Notes: generated by a model not told the origin, from the letters alone. A stretch of 64,000 nucleotides of DNA from UBA5314 sp035560815 (GCA_035560815.1 DATMYR010000040.1:33205-97204); one strand, 5' to 3'. Positions 18,861-28,048 are shown, counted from the stretch's first letter. A program made the numbers and translations.

Positions 18861-19988
18861 ATGGAACGTTTTGCGGTAATCTACAGGTTGAGCGGATCAG
18901 CGCAGGAGGTTTACGACAAAGCCCAGGACATCTGCCTGGAGCAGACCGTGGAGTTTCCGGGAGAATTGCTTCCCCCTGGATTGATTCAGGATCATGTTGT
19001 TGGCAGAATCGAGGGCTTGGTCCCTGTTGGCCCCAGCGCTTATCATGCCACCATCAGTTTTGACCTGGATACGACTGCCAATGAATTGACCCAGCTCTTA
19101 AACGTAGTCTTTGGCAACATCAGCATAAAACCAGGCTACCGTCTGGAAGAACTGCGCTTGCCGGACTCCTGCCTGGGTAGATTTCGGGGGCCCCGTTTTG
19201 GTAGAAAAGGACTTCGGGAGTGGGTTCAGGTTGAACAACGCCCGCTGCTCTTTACAGCCCTGAAACCCATGGGGCTCTCCGCCCGGGAATTAGCCGACCT
19301 TGCCTACCGACTGGCTCTGGGTGGAATTGATATTATCAAGGATGATCATGGTCTGACAGATCAAGTTTATGCTCCTTTCCACGAACGGGTGCCTTTGTGC
19401 GCTGAAGCGGTGGAAAGGGCCAATCAAGAAACCGGACAAAGAAGCATTTATATGGCCAATGTTACTGCACCTTATGGACAGGTCTTGGAACGGGCCAGGT
19501 TTGCCCGGAAAAACGGAGCCCGAGGCCTCTTGGTGGCTCCCGGACTGGTGGGTTTTGACACTATGAAAACCCTGGCTGACGATGACAGAATCGGACTGCC
19601 TATTATTGCTCATCCTGCCTGGCTGGGCAGTTACGTCCTGAGCCCTGAACAGGGTGTTTCCCATTATGCCTTATTAGGGCAGATCACCCGTTTGGCTGGG
19701 GCCGATGGCAGCATATATCCCAACTTTGGTGGGCGCTTCTCTTTTAGCCAGGAAGAATGCCAGCGGATTGTCCAGGGCACCCAGGTGGCCATGGGGCGCA
19801 TAAAACCCATATTCCCGTGTCCGGGTGGAGGGATGAGCATTAGCACCATTCCCGATATGATCCGGGTGTATGGATGCGATGTCGCTTTCCTGGTGGGGGG
19901 AGGACTTTTCAAGCACGGACCGGATATCATCGAGAACTGCCGTTACTTTCGCAGTCTGGTTGATGATATGGAGTCCCATTGGGCTTAA
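18861..19988 (+). CDS. RuBisCO-like protein (form IV)
   Basis: A 375-residue member of the RuBisCO superfamily. The segment LFTALKPMGLS holds the first catalytic lysine and GGIDIIKDDHGL holds the carbamylated-lysine position. However, the metal ligand after KDD is His instead of Glu, and the loop reads YPNFGGRFSF. Carboxylating RuBisCO needs KDDE, so this is a form IV enzyme, probably an enolase or isomerase acting on a phosphorylated or thio-sugar substrate. GGGAAGGG 8 bases upstream sets the start at 18861. No methionine-salvage genes are adjacent, so the substrate stays open. Confidence 0.9.
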   Translation: MERFAVIYRLSGSAQEVYDKAQDICLEQTVEFPGELLPPGLIQDHVVGRIEGLVPVGPSAYHATISFDLDTTANELTQLLNVVFGNISIKPGYRLEELRLPDSCLGRFRGPRFGRKGLREWVQVEQRPLLFTALKPMGLSARELADLAYRLALGGIDIIKDDHGLTDQVYAPFHERVPLCAEAVERANQETGQRSIYMANVTAPYGQVLERARFARKNGARGLLVAPGLVGFDTMKTLADDDRIGLPIIAHPAWLGSYVLSPEQGVSHYALLGQITRLAGADGSIYPNFGGRFSFSQEECQRIVQGTQVAMGRIKPIFPCPGGGMSISTIPDMIRVYGCDVAFLVGGGLFKHGPDIIENCRYFRSLVDDMESHWA

Positions 19989-20052
19989 GAAATTTACTGG
20001 TATATATTGAAATATCTTTGAAGATTCATATGTTTCATGACAGGTGTTACGT

Positions 20053-20082
20053 TTGGAAATAATGATTTATATAGGTTATGAT
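20053..20082 (+). promoter_or_regulatory. Putative sigma-A promoter of the slipin gene
   Basis: TTGGAA (20053-20058) and TATGAT (20077-20082) are separated by 18 bases, about 60 bases before the start of the band-7 gene. Confidence 0.4.
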
Positions 20083-20142
20083 TGAAGGGGAAATAATTGG
20101 AAATGACTTATTTGCGCCCCTATTTTAGAAGGAGGTGGGATC

Positions 20143-20994
20143 ATGTTTTCGTTAATACTATGGGTTTTCCTTATTATCATCGTTTTTTCTCTTCTTGCCG
20201 CAAGCATCAAGGTCGTGTCCGAGTGGGAAAGGCTGGCTATACTGACCTTGGGGAAGTTTACCGGGATTAAGGGTCCGGGACTGATCATTATTGTCCCCAT
20301 AATTCAGACAGTTGCTTCTCGTATCGACACCCGGGTGCAGACTACCCGGTTCCAGAGTGAAACGACCTTGACCAAGGACGGTGTGGCTGTTACCATCCAG
20401 GCGGTATTATTCTGGAGAGTTGTAAATGCGCAGATGGCAACCCTAGAGGTAACCAATTACCGGATGGCTGTGGAATTAGCGGCCCAGACCTCTATGCGTG
20501 ATGCCATTGGCAAGATGAACCTGGCCGCCATACTATCCAACCTGGAGGAACTAGATCTCATATTGAAAGACACCATTGCGCGTAAATCGACCCCCTGGGG
20601 GATTGAAACCATGTCCGTAGAGATCAGGGATGTTTCTATTCCGCAGGAATTACAGGAGGTCATGTCCCGGGGAGCTCAGGCTGAAAGAGAAAAACAGGCC
20701 CGGGTCACCTATGGTCAAGCGGAAGTGGAAGCAGCTGTGAAGTTTGTGGAGGCGGCAGAGATTTATGCTTCCAGCCCTAATGCGCTCAAGCTAAGAGCTA
20801 TGACCATCATGTATGAAGCACTGAAAAACGAGCAAAACACTCTGCTGGTAGTGCCCAGTGACATTACCCAATCTTTGGATATTAAGGCAGTAGCAGTAGC
20901 CAAAGCAATGAGTTCACCTAACAAAGATAAGAAATCAAGCGCACCAGCAACTGACAGTCATGGTTTTGAGATCGGGTTGCCTCCGATTGGTTAG
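20143..20994 (+). CDS. Slipin (stomatin/SPFH band 7 protein)
   Basis: A 283-residue protein with an N-terminal membrane anchor (residues 2-22) followed by an SPFH domain (VVSEWERLAILTLGKFTGIKGPGL, RIDTRVQTTRFQSETTLTKDGV). A helical C-terminal part rich in Glu/Ala (QAEREKQARVTYGQAEVEAAVKF) is probably a coiled coil. Slipins organise membrane microdomains and often pair with an NfeD protease. No NfeD gene is adjacent here. The ribosome-binding site AAGGAGGTG is perfect. Confidence 0.92.
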   Translation: MFSLILWVFLIIIVFSLLAASIKVVSEWERLAILTLGKFTGIKGPGLIIIVPIIQTVASRIDTRVQTTRFQSETTLTKDGVAVTIQAVLFWRVVNAQMATLEVTNYRMAVELAAQTSMRDAIGKMNLAAILSNLEELDLILKDTIARKSTPWGIETMSVEIRDVSIPQELQEVMSRGAQAEREKQARVTYGQAEVEAAVKFVEAAEIYASSPNALKLRAMTIMYEALKNEQNTLLVVPSDITQSLDIKAVAVAKAMSSPNKDKKSSAPATDSHGFEIGLPPIG

Positions 20995-20998
20995 AGAT

Positions 20999-21021
20999 CA
21001 GTAAAAGTCTTTCGGCTTTTT
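20999..21021 (+). terminator. Possible weak terminator after the slipin gene
   Basis: AAAAGTC and GGCTTTT can pair around TTTC, followed by TT. Downstream, the inverted repeat AGCGAGGAT...ATCCTCGCT (21062-21087) forms a perfect 9-bp stem. The stretch from 20995 to 21373 holds no convincing gene; an open frame at 21056-21337 lacks a ribosome-binding site and any family signature. Confidence 0.4.
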
Positions 21022-21373
21022 AGAACTTCATTAACCTTCTATAGTATGGAAATGTTTGTGCAGCGAGGATTCGAAAGGATCCTCGCTCATATTTTGGGGG
21101 CAATGCTTAGGCTGTCTGTCGGTTGTCGATGACGACTTGTGCAGCGTGGATCTTTCCAACATCAGGCGAATTCTCAAACAGACTGTAAACAAGGGTATAC
21201 GAGTATACATTGGGGCCGGAGGGTCGATAAATGTTAAAATACATTGGATGAAATTCGGAGGGCTATTTCTGCACAAAGGGGGTGCCGCACCGGTATTTAA
21301 GCAACACCTATCAGGTGATAAATCCCAATTAAATTAAACCAATTATTCAAAGATGAATGGATGGCGAAGAATT

Positions 21374-22627
21374 ATGTCTAAACTTACTCCCAGTATAGAA
21401 CCTTCTGCAATGAGGCAGAGCGGGGCCGACAAGGGCTTGCTTATCCTCTTCTTATTGCTGACGATCGCTGCCGCCCTGGCCTTGATTCCTTCCATGAATC
21501 ACAATGTGGCCTCCGGGATGAATCTGCTTGCTTCCAACAGCACCCCCACCACCGCTGCCCAGGGAGATATGGGAACTGTTTTTGATACCTTGAAATATGG
21601 ACGCTCAATCCATATACTGGCTATGCTCCTGGTCGGGTTCGGGTTTCTCATGGTCTTTGTAAGAAAACACGGTTATAGTTCGATAACCGCCACGTTTCTC
21701 GTGGTAAGTATTGCCCTTCCTATGTACATGCTGTTAAAGAGTTATGGAGGCTTGCATTTTTCTCTGGCCACCATTAACATCGATACTTTTCTCATGGCGG
21801 AATTTGCTGCCGCCAGCCTGCTAATCGCCATCGGCGCGCCACTGGGCCGATTGAAAATGGAGCAGTACTTTCTCATGGCGCTCTTATTTATTCCTGCTTA
21901 CATCCTCAATGAATGGCTGATATTGGATAGCGGTTATCTAAAAGGCTTCCTGGACACGGGAGGCTCGGTAGTCATTCACGCTTTTGGCGCCTATTTCGGG
22001 TTGGGAGTAGTGACCCACACCCTTTCACGCTTCAAAGAAGCTCCCGACTGTGAGAGTGATGCCACCAGCAATCAATTTGCTCTGTTGGGCAGCATGATTC
22101 TCTGGCTCTTCTGGCCCTCTTTTACCAGTGCCCTGGTTTCTCCGGACAGAGTGGTACTTACCGCGATCAACACGGTTTTCGCTCTTTGTGGAGCCACCAT
22201 GTCGACCTTTATATTCTCCCGTTTACTTCGAGGCAAAATAGAAATAGCCGACATTGCCAACGCAGCTTTAGCAGGTGGTGTGGCTATCGGTTCTATATGC
22301 AACATGACCAATCCCGGCTACGCACTGCTTATCGGCATAGCCGCCGGAGCTTTGAGCACTTTGGGTTATGCTGTCATTGCACCCAGAGTTGAACGCTTAA
22401 TCCAGGGAACCGATACCTGTGGCGTCCATAACCTGCACGGAATGCCTGGCATATTCGGCGGGTTGACCGGAATTATCATCACCGGAGCGGCCGGAGTGCA
22501 GGTGCTGGGTATCCTGGCTACAGTGATCATAGCATTTGTTTGTGGGAAGATAACCGGGTTTATCATTAGCCTCGTGGGGAGCAAGGAAATTCCCTACAAT
22601 GATGAAGAGGAATTTTTGATTTCATAA
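21374..22627 (+). CDS. Rh-type ammonium/ammonia channel
   Basis: A 417-residue membrane protein with about 11-12 hydrophobic segments. Two motifs mark the Rhesus branch of the Amt/Mep/Rh superfamily: DTGGSVVIHAFGAYFGL, holding the first pore His and the conserved Asp, and GVHNLHGMPGIFGG, holding the second pore His. Rh proteins conduct NH3 or CO2. The product of urease is ammonia, so the channel is a plausible partner of the urea operon 12 kb away. The ATG at 21374 (MSKLTPS) is favoured; an upstream ATG at 21353 lacks a site. Confidence 0.9.
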   Translation: MSKLTPSIEPSAMRQSGADKGLLILFLLLTIAAALALIPSMNHNVASGMNLLASNSTPTTAAQGDMGTVFDTLKYGRSIHILAMLLVGFGFLMVFVRKHGYSSITATFLVVSIALPMYMLLKSYGGLHFSLATINIDTFLMAEFAAASLLIAIGAPLGRLKMEQYFLMALLFIPAYILNEWLILDSGYLKGFLDTGGSVVIHAFGAYFGLGVVTHTLSRFKEAPDCESDATSNQFALLGSMILWLFWPSFTSALVSPDRVVLTAINTVFALCGATMSTFIFSRLLRGKIEIADIANAALAGGVAIGSICNMTNPGYALLIGIAAGALSTLGYAVIAPRVERLIQGTDTCGVHNLHGMPGIFGGLTGIIITGAAGVQVLGILATVIIAFVCGKITGFIISLVGSKEIPYNDEEEFLIS

Positions 22628-22641
22628 ACACCTGCTGATTT

Positions 22642-22682
22642 AAAAAACTACAAGAACTCGGCAAGGGTTCTTGTAGTTTTTA
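22642..22682. terminator. Bidirectional intrinsic terminator
   Basis: AAAAACTACAAGAAC pairs with GTTCTTGTAGTTTTT around a short loop. The flanking A and T runs let it end both the Rh channel gene (plus) and sdpI (minus), which converge here. Confidence 0.9.
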
Positions 22683-22707
22683 TATCTCCAGGAGTATGAA
22701 GTTGTGA

Positions 22708-23400
22708 TTAGATGGTTTTGCCGTTTCGCATCCGGGCAAAGGTCAGGTATGAATAAACGATGGGAATTATCGTCATACAAGCTATGGCTGCAAAATAAAT
22801 ATAGGCATTCCAGAGTCCCTGGAAGGGGGCCATAGCCAGACAAACCAGGCCGCCTGCCACCCATATCCTACCACCCAACCGGTGGGTGCGCTGCCAGACT
22901 TCTTCGCTGGCCAGGGTCCAGGGGGTGCGGATCCCGACAAAATAGTTGTGCCGGAATTGGCCCATAAAGTTGCCCATGATGGTGAAGAGGATGGCTACCC
23001 CTGCTTTAACCCATAAGGATATGTCTACTTGATAACCCAGAGATACTACAATAGTTGCCCCCCACATTAAGGACATAAAGAGCACCAATAGCCAGCGTAT
23101 TAGGGTATAAGACCTTAAGAAACGTGGATAATTCTCACGCTTGGGATCCAACACCGGTACAAATAATAACAATAGATAAAGAGCCACAACCAGGGTGGGT
23201 GCAAAGAAAGCCCCGTAAAAGCGAGAGAAATACCCGTTAACCTGACCATGTATATTCCAGTGCCTGGGAACTTGATCAGGTAAGTGCGGATAAACAAGTG
23301 TGGCTGTGATAAACAATCCGGCCATCAGGACCCATAGCGGCCATTCTCGGCGTAATGTTTTCCAGTTCAAGTGATAAGCAGAATCATTGTTTTTGTCCAT
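22708..23400 (-). CDS. sdpI: SdpI-family immunity/membrane protein (DUF1648)
   Basis: A 230-residue protein with about six membrane helices. The DUF1648 part (LPDQVPRHWNIHGQVNGYFSR) is followed by the SdpI signature (NFMGQFRHNYFVGIRTPWTLASEEVWQRTHRLGGRIW). In Bacillus subtilis SdpI protects against the SdpC toxin and sequesters the repressor SdpR. No sdpC-like toxin gene is in the window, so it may serve as general immunity or signalling. It lies downstream of an ArsR-type repressor, as in the known sdpRI operon. Confidence 0.9.
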   Translation of the reverse strand: MDKNNDSAYHLNWKTLRREWPLWVLMAGLFITATLVYPHLPDQVPRHWNIHGQVNGYFSRFYGAFFAPTLVVALYLLLLFVPVLDPKRENYPRFLRSYTLIRWLLVLFMSLMWGATIVVSLGYQVDISLWVKAGVAILFTIMGNFMGQFRHNYFVGIRTPWTLASEEVWQRTHRLGGRIWVAGGLVCLAMAPFQGLWNAYIYFAAIACMTIIPIVYSYLTFARMRNGKTI

Positions 23401-23433
23401 AGCAAGTCTACTCCTCCTTCTTAGAAGCTCTAT

Positions 23434-23745
23434 TCATTTCTCATGTGATTCTTCAACTTCATCCCTTGTTTCATCTTTTCCGGGTGGACCCAGGATATCA
23501 TAAAACCAGCCCACTACGTCCTGAAAGACCGTGGTGTTTAGGGAGTAGTAAATATTCTGTCCTTTGCGCAGGTCCTGGACCAGGTTAGCCTGCTTGAGAA
23601 TGTTGAGATGGTGAGAGATACTGGGTTTGGTCATGTTGAACTGCTCAGAAATCTCTCCCGCTGTCAGATCACCGTTCTGCAGCATATTCAAAATTTGTCG
23701 GCGGGTGGCGTCGGATAAAGCTTTGAATACCAGGTTCAAGGGCAT
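23434..23745 (-). CDS. sdpR: ArsR-family repressor (SdpR-like)
   Basis: A 103-residue winged-helix protein: LVFKALSDATRRQILNMLQNGDLTAGEIS and FNMTKPSISHHLNILKQANLV. The second helix is the recognition helix. It has no metal-binding Cys pairs, which fits SdpR-type autorepressors rather than metal sensors. GGAGGAG precedes the ATG. It is cotranscribed with sdpI. Confidence 0.92.
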   Translation of the reverse strand: MPLNLVFKALSDATRRQILNMLQNGDLTAGEISEQFNMTKPSISHHLNILKQANLVQDLRKGQNIYYSLNTTVFQDVVGWFYDILGPPGKDETRDEVEESHEK

Positions 23746-23760
23746 GCCATTCTCCTCCTC

Positions 23761-23793
23761 GTTAGATATTTAAAATATTATCTAAATATCTAA
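23761..23793. promoter_or_regulatory. Putative SdpR operator
   Basis: TTAGATATTT and AAATATCTAA form a perfect 10-base inverted repeat separated by 12-13 A/T-rich bases, just upstream of the sdpR start. This is the expected place for an autoregulatory ArsR-type operator. Confidence 0.6.
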
Positions 23794-23999
23794 TAACAGT
23801 CTAAAACGATACCAATCCTATTGCAAGTAGAAATTGTGATTTTCAGCAACGGTTGTGAATTTTTTTCGGAAGGATTGAGAATTCCTCTCGGTTGTAACCA
23901 ACGTTACTGGACGCCTAGCAGGGTGAAGATCATGCATCTGGGGCTTATCACTTTGAGTATAGAGTGGCCTTTTGGGGTGGGATTTCAGGCAGTTTTCAA

Positions 24000-24683
24000 T
24001 CATTCTTCGCATTCGCTATCAGGATTTAGAACACTTCTTTTTGTGCTAAAAAGCATTTTATATGTCCGATCCAATGTTTCATGTTTTACTTCAGTTGCAT
24101 CAAACTTAAGTATTTTAAAGGTTGCTTCAATACAAAATCCTATAACGAAAGCAGATATAATTGTTCCGATGCCAAACATACCTCCAAGCCTCCAGCCTAC
24201 AAAAACCGCCAGAAGCTCAATTGTTCCACGGCATACACCTACCGGTAGTCCCGTTTTACGAGTAAGTGCCACCATTAAACTGTCTCTCGGGCCTGCTCCA
24301 AAGGCTGATCCAATATAAAAGTAGGTGGCCAGGGCAATTATGAACAATCCTGCTATCATCATTATGATTCCCAACATGAAGGTGCTTGCCACCGGGATTA
24401 TATGAAACTCCAAAAGCATATCCAGAAACACCCCGATAAGAACCATATTTAATATAGTGCCCAGTCCAAGTCTTTCACCAAGCAGCGCTGCTATTAGGCC
24501 GATAATTACTCCAGTTATAATCGAGGCATTTCCAATGCTTATTCCGGCGGCTTGGGCAAGTCCGACATGGAAAACATCCCAGGGAGCGTAGCCTATATGT
24601 GCGTTCATGGTAACAACGATTCCCAGCGCATATAGAAAAAGTCCGAGAATTAACCGCAGCAAACGGATAAAAAACAGTTTCAT
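24000..24683 (-). CDS. YczE-family integral membrane protein
   Basis: A 227-residue protein with five or six membrane helices. It begins FFIRLLRLILGLFLYALGIVVTMNAHIGYAPWDVFHVGLA and contains GSAFGAGPRDSLMVALTRKTGLPVG, both typical of the YczE/YyaS/YitT group. Its biochemical role is unknown. It is divergent from a MocR-type regulator, as is common in Bacillota. Confidence 0.85.
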   Translation of the reverse strand: MKLFFIRLLRLILGLFLYALGIVVTMNAHIGYAPWDVFHVGLAQAAGISIGNASIITGVIIGLIAALLGERLGLGTILNMVLIGVFLDMLLEFHIIPVASTFMLGIIMMIAGLFIIALATYFYIGSAFGAGPRDSLMVALTRKTGLPVGVCRGTIELLAVFVGWRLGGMFGIGTIISAFVIGFCIEATFKILKFDATEVKHETLDRTYKMLFSTKRSVLNPDSECEE

Positions 24684-24731
24684 AATGAATCCTTTCGCTG
24701 ATTGTGTGACAATCGAAGACGTGGTATGCTA

Positions 24732-24747
24732 ATGTATGACATACAAT
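24732..24747. promoter_or_regulatory. Putative MocR operator, left copy
   Basis: The 16-mer ATGTATGACATACAAT is itself partly palindromic. An inverted copy with one change lies 97 bases to the right, between the yczE-like gene and the MocR gene. Confidence 0.6.
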
Positions 24748-24828
24748 GAGCAACCAGGTATTAAACCGGAAAAGCGAAAACAGGTATAAAACCAATTATA
24801 ACCGCAATATAAACCAAGTCAATAGAAC

Positions 24829-24844
24829 ATTGTACGTCATACAT
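24829..24844. promoter_or_regulatory. Putative MocR operator, right copy
   Basis: ATTGTACGTCATACAT is the reverse complement of the left site with one substitution. It lies 20 bases before the start of the regulator gene, which suggests autorepression as well as control of the divergent gene. Confidence 0.6.
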
Positions 24845-24863
24845 TTATTATGGAGGGGTAATC

Positions 24864-26243
24864 ATGTGGAATCCCATAACGATTGATATGGATAAAGCCC
24901 TTTATGTGGCAATAGCAGATGCCATTGAAAGGGATGTTCATCTGGGAATCCTTAAACCGAATGAAAAAATGCCCCCACAACGATCACTGGCGAAGATAAT
25001 AGGCGTAAACCTCACTACAATTTCACGAGCATATAATGAAGCGGAAAAAAGGGGGCTTATATCGGGTGCTATTGGAAGAGGAACTTATGTAGCGCAACAT
25101 GATACAAAGAACATTATCTTACCTGAAATTCTCAGCAGTGATGATGACATTATAGAACTGGGTCTAGTCGATTCGTTAAAGGTTGAAGATGATAGTCTAT
25201 CCAAATTGTTGAGAGATGTTGCCGAAGACAAGGCTCTGGCTTCATTACTCGACTATGTGCCGAGCCAGGGCCTACTGAGACATAGGAAGGCTGCTGCTCA
25301 ATGGATAGAGCAATATGGTTTTGAAGTAGATTCCGATCGTATCGTGATATGCGCCGGGGCAATGCATGCTATTAACTGCTGTCTTCTTGGATTATTTGAA
25401 CCGGGAGACAGAATTGCTGTGGATTCACTCACGTTCACCGGATTTAAAAATTTGGCCCAGCTCTGCCATATAAAACTTGAGCCCATAGCCATGGATTCAG
25501 AGGGGATGATTCCCGAAAGCCTTGAAAACCTGTGCAAAAAATCCCGCATAAAGGGCATTTACCTTATGCCTAATATGCAAAATCCGACGGCTACGGTAAT
25601 GTCAACGGAGAGAAAGCGGGCTATAGCAGATGTAATTCTCAGGCATGGACTTGTTCTGATTGAAGATGATATATACAATTTTACCAACCAGACCGACCGA
25701 AAAGCATTAAGCGCCCTTGTACCTGATAACGGAGTCTTTATCTGTGGCATTTCAAAAGCACTTTTCCCGGGATTAAGAATAGCTTTTGCGGTTGTACCGG
25801 AACGATTTTTGTATAAATTTACTCAGACGGTTACAAATACTATCTGGATGGCTCCACCCTTAAATTCAGAGCTTGTAACACGTTTAATTGAGAGTGGTAC
25901 TGCTGCTAAAATAGTAAATAAAAAAAAGCAGGTGATCGCTCACAGGCTGCAACTAGCCAGGACTGCACTTAAAGGATTTTCTTTTAAGGCCCCGGAAAGC
26001 AGCCTGTTTTTATGGCTTAACCTTCCTAAAGGATGGTCATGTGCGGATTTTGAAAATACAGCTTTAATGAACAGGGTCAGGGTAATATCAGCTTATAAGT
26101 TTTATGTGGGAGGCCAATTACCCCCAAATGCAGTAAGGATTTCGCTAGGTTCGGTAAAAAATGATGAGCAACTGATAAAGGGGCTGAACATTTTAGTCCG
26201 AATTTTAAAGCAGAACCCGCTTCTTACCTCACCTGTAATGTAA
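24864..26243 (+). CDS. MocR-family (GntR-aminotransferase) regulator
   Basis: A 459-residue regulator. The N-terminal GntR winged helix (residues about 8-75: PPQRSLAKIIGVNLTTISRAYNEAEKRGLI) is followed by a fold-type I aminotransferase-like domain with the PLP lysine in CGISKALFPGLR and YLMPNMQNPTATVMS. MocR proteins use PLP as effector. The close divergent YczE gene is the probable target, as in the YczR/YczE pairs. GGAGGGG precedes the ATG. Confidence 0.92.
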   Translation: MWNPITIDMDKALYVAIADAIERDVHLGILKPNEKMPPQRSLAKIIGVNLTTISRAYNEAEKRGLISGAIGRGTYVAQHDTKNIILPEILSSDDDIIELGLVDSLKVEDDSLSKLLRDVAEDKALASLLDYVPSQGLLRHRKAAAQWIEQYGFEVDSDRIVICAGAMHAINCCLLGLFEPGDRIAVDSLTFTGFKNLAQLCHIKLEPIAMDSEGMIPESLENLCKKSRIKGIYLMPNMQNPTATVMSTERKRAIADVILRHGLVLIEDDIYNFTNQTDRKALSALVPDNGVFICGISKALFPGLRIAFAVVPERFLYKFTQTVTNTIWMAPPLNSELVTRLIESGTAAKIVNKKKQVIAHRLQLARTALKGFSFKAPESSLFLWLNLPKGWSCADFENTALMNRVRVISAYKFYVGGQLPPNAVRISLGSVKNDEQLIKGLNILVRILKQNPLLTSPVM

Positions 26244-26256
26244 CAACTTACCGACC

Positions 26257-26290
26257 CCTCATTCAGGTACCCGTGATGAGTTTTATTTTA
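26257..26290 (+). terminator. Probable terminator of the MocR gene
   Basis: CTCAT-CA pairs with TG-ATGAG with one bulged T around an 8-base loop, followed by the T-rich run TTTTATTTTATTT. Confidence 0.6.
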
Positions 26291-26491
26291 TTTAGAATGT
26301 GGAATATTTTATATTAGTTATTACCCGCGGTTCTTGGACCAATTATACTTAAGAATATTTCAAGGAACCAATTTACCGGTATTGGCGGTAAATACCAGGA
26401 ATGGTATACTCCAGTTAAACAAAAACACCAATAAGGAATAGTGGCTAAAATGACGAAATCATAATAAAGGATTCAAGATGGAGGAATATGA

Positions 26492-27988
26492 ATGCATCAC
26501 AAATCCATAATCATTATTGGTGGTGGGCTGGCGGGACTGTCTACGGGTTGTTATGGTCGCATGAATGAGTATTATACGCATATTCTTGAGCATCACACTC
26601 AGCCCGGGGGGCTGTGTACGGCCTGGAAAAAGAAAGGGTATACCATGGACGGCTGCATTCACTGGCTGATGTCCTGTAAACCGGAAGCCTCCTATCGCCA
26701 GGTCTATGATGAGTTGGGAGCCTTTCAGGGCAATAAGCTGATGATGCTCGATGATTTTTGCTCGTTCTACGATCAGAAGAGCGGTAATCGTCTTGATTTT
26801 ACCAGCGATTTGGAACGGCTGGCATCCAATATGAGATCACTGGCTCCCGAGGATGAAAAGGCTGTCGATGAGTTTATCCAGTGCTGCCAGGCTTTACGCG
26901 AATTCGATCCCGGGATTCCCGAACCCAGGGAATTGCTAGGGCCACTGTCGGGCATGAAGATGATGTGGCAAGTCCGCCATATTCTCAAGTATGTATTGAA
27001 ATACAATATGTCGGTGGTCATTTACGCCCAGCGGTTTAAGAATGATTTTCTGCGCCACTGTATTATTAATCTTTTCGTACCGGAAATGCCTGCTTATTTT
27101 CTCTTTGCGGTAATGGGACAACTAATAGGCGGACAGCTAGGGTGCGTGGAAGGTGCTTCTCAGAGGTTTTCCAATGCCATAGCCCAGCGCTATAAGGATC
27201 TGGGTGGCAAGATCAGCTATAAAGCCATGGTGGAAAAGATTATCGTGGAGGACAACCGGGCAGTGGGGGTAAGGCTGACCGATGGCACAGAGGAACGGGC
27301 TGATATCGTGGTCTCGGCAGCGGATGCCCATAGCACCATCTTTGATATGCTGGATGGGAAATATATTGATGCACAGATTCGATCGAGATTCTCCTCCTGG
27401 CCTTTGTTCAAGCCCCTCGTCCTGCTCAGTTATGGAGTGGCCCGGGAGTATGTGGGGGAAAAATCGTCCCAGATCATCTCACTGAAAAGTCCTGTCACCG
27501 TAATGGGAAAGGAAATCAAGGAGATCTTCCTGCGCATCTTCAATTATGATTCGACCCTGGCACCAGTGGGGAAAACCGTATTGCAGGCAACGCTGGAGAC
27601 CGACTATGAACCCTGGATGGAACTGGTGAAGGATGAGGCAGCCTATAATGAAGAAAAGTCCCGGGTCGCGGCAGAGATCATGACCCGTATAGAAGAACTG
27701 TACCCCGGTACATCCCAGGCCCTGGAGGTCACTGACGTTGCCACACCCTATACCTTCTGGCATTATACCAGAAACTATCGAGCTTCCTATGAAGGGTGGT
27801 TGATGACCAGGGAAGCTTCTCAAACTTTGCTTCCCAAAACCCTGCCGGGGTTAGACAATTTTTACATGGCCGGACAATGGGTGGAGCCGGGTGGCGGCAT
27901 CCCTCCTGCTTTGTATTCAGGCCGCAACCTGGTTCGTATTCTATGCGAGCTTGAAAACCGGGTCTTTATCACAACGATTCCACAATAA
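26492..27988 (+). CDS. CrtI-like NAD(P)/FAD-dependent oxidoreductase
   Basis: A 498-residue flavoprotein with the N-terminal dinucleotide motif IIIIGGGLAGLSTGCYG, a following PGGLCTAWKKKGYTMDGCIHW segment, and a C-terminal FAD motif (NFYMAGQWVEPGGGIPPALYSG). This layout is that of phytoene desaturase/carotenoid isomerase-like amine oxidase-fold proteins. No other carotenoid genes are nearby, so the substrate is unknown. GGAGGAAT precedes the ATG. The 248 bases before it hold no gene. Confidence 0.85.
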   Translation: MHHKSIIIIGGGLAGLSTGCYGRMNEYYTHILEHHTQPGGLCTAWKKKGYTMDGCIHWLMSCKPEASYRQVYDELGAFQGNKLMMLDDFCSFYDQKSGNRLDFTSDLERLASNMRSLAPEDEKAVDEFIQCCQALREFDPGIPEPRELLGPLSGMKMMWQVRHILKYVLKYNMSVVIYAQRFKNDFLRHCIINLFVPEMPAYFLFAVMGQLIGGQLGCVEGASQRFSNAIAQRYKDLGGKISYKAMVEKIIVEDNRAVGVRLTDGTEERADIVVSAADAHSTIFDMLDGKYIDAQIRSRFSSWPLFKPLVLLSYGVAREYVGEKSSQIISLKSPVTVMGKEIKEIFLRIFNYDSTLAPVGKTVLQATLETDYEPWMELVKDEAAYNEEKSRVAAEIMTRIEELYPGTSQALEVTDVATPYTFWHYTRNYRASYEGWLMTREASQTLLPKTLPGLDNFYMAGQWVEPGGGIPPALYSGRNLVRILCELENRVFITTIPQ

Positions 27989-28004
27989 GCCGGCTAGACA
28001 GAAA

Positions 28005-28040
28005 GAGCCGCCCGTTTCCGTTTAAAAACCGGGCGGCAAA
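28005..28040 (-). terminator. Terminator of the SDR transcription unit
   Basis: On the minus strand GCCGCCCGG pairs with CGGGCGGC around an A/T-rich loop, followed by TCTTTC. The opposite strand has an equally good stem, so it may also stop the convergent flavoprotein mRNA. Confidence 0.65.
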
Positions 28041-28048
28041 AAAGTATT

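Noticed and set aside
21056..21337. Open frame of 93 codons between the slipin and Rh channel genes
   Set aside because: No ribosome-binding site, starts within a hairpin region, and resembles no family known to me.
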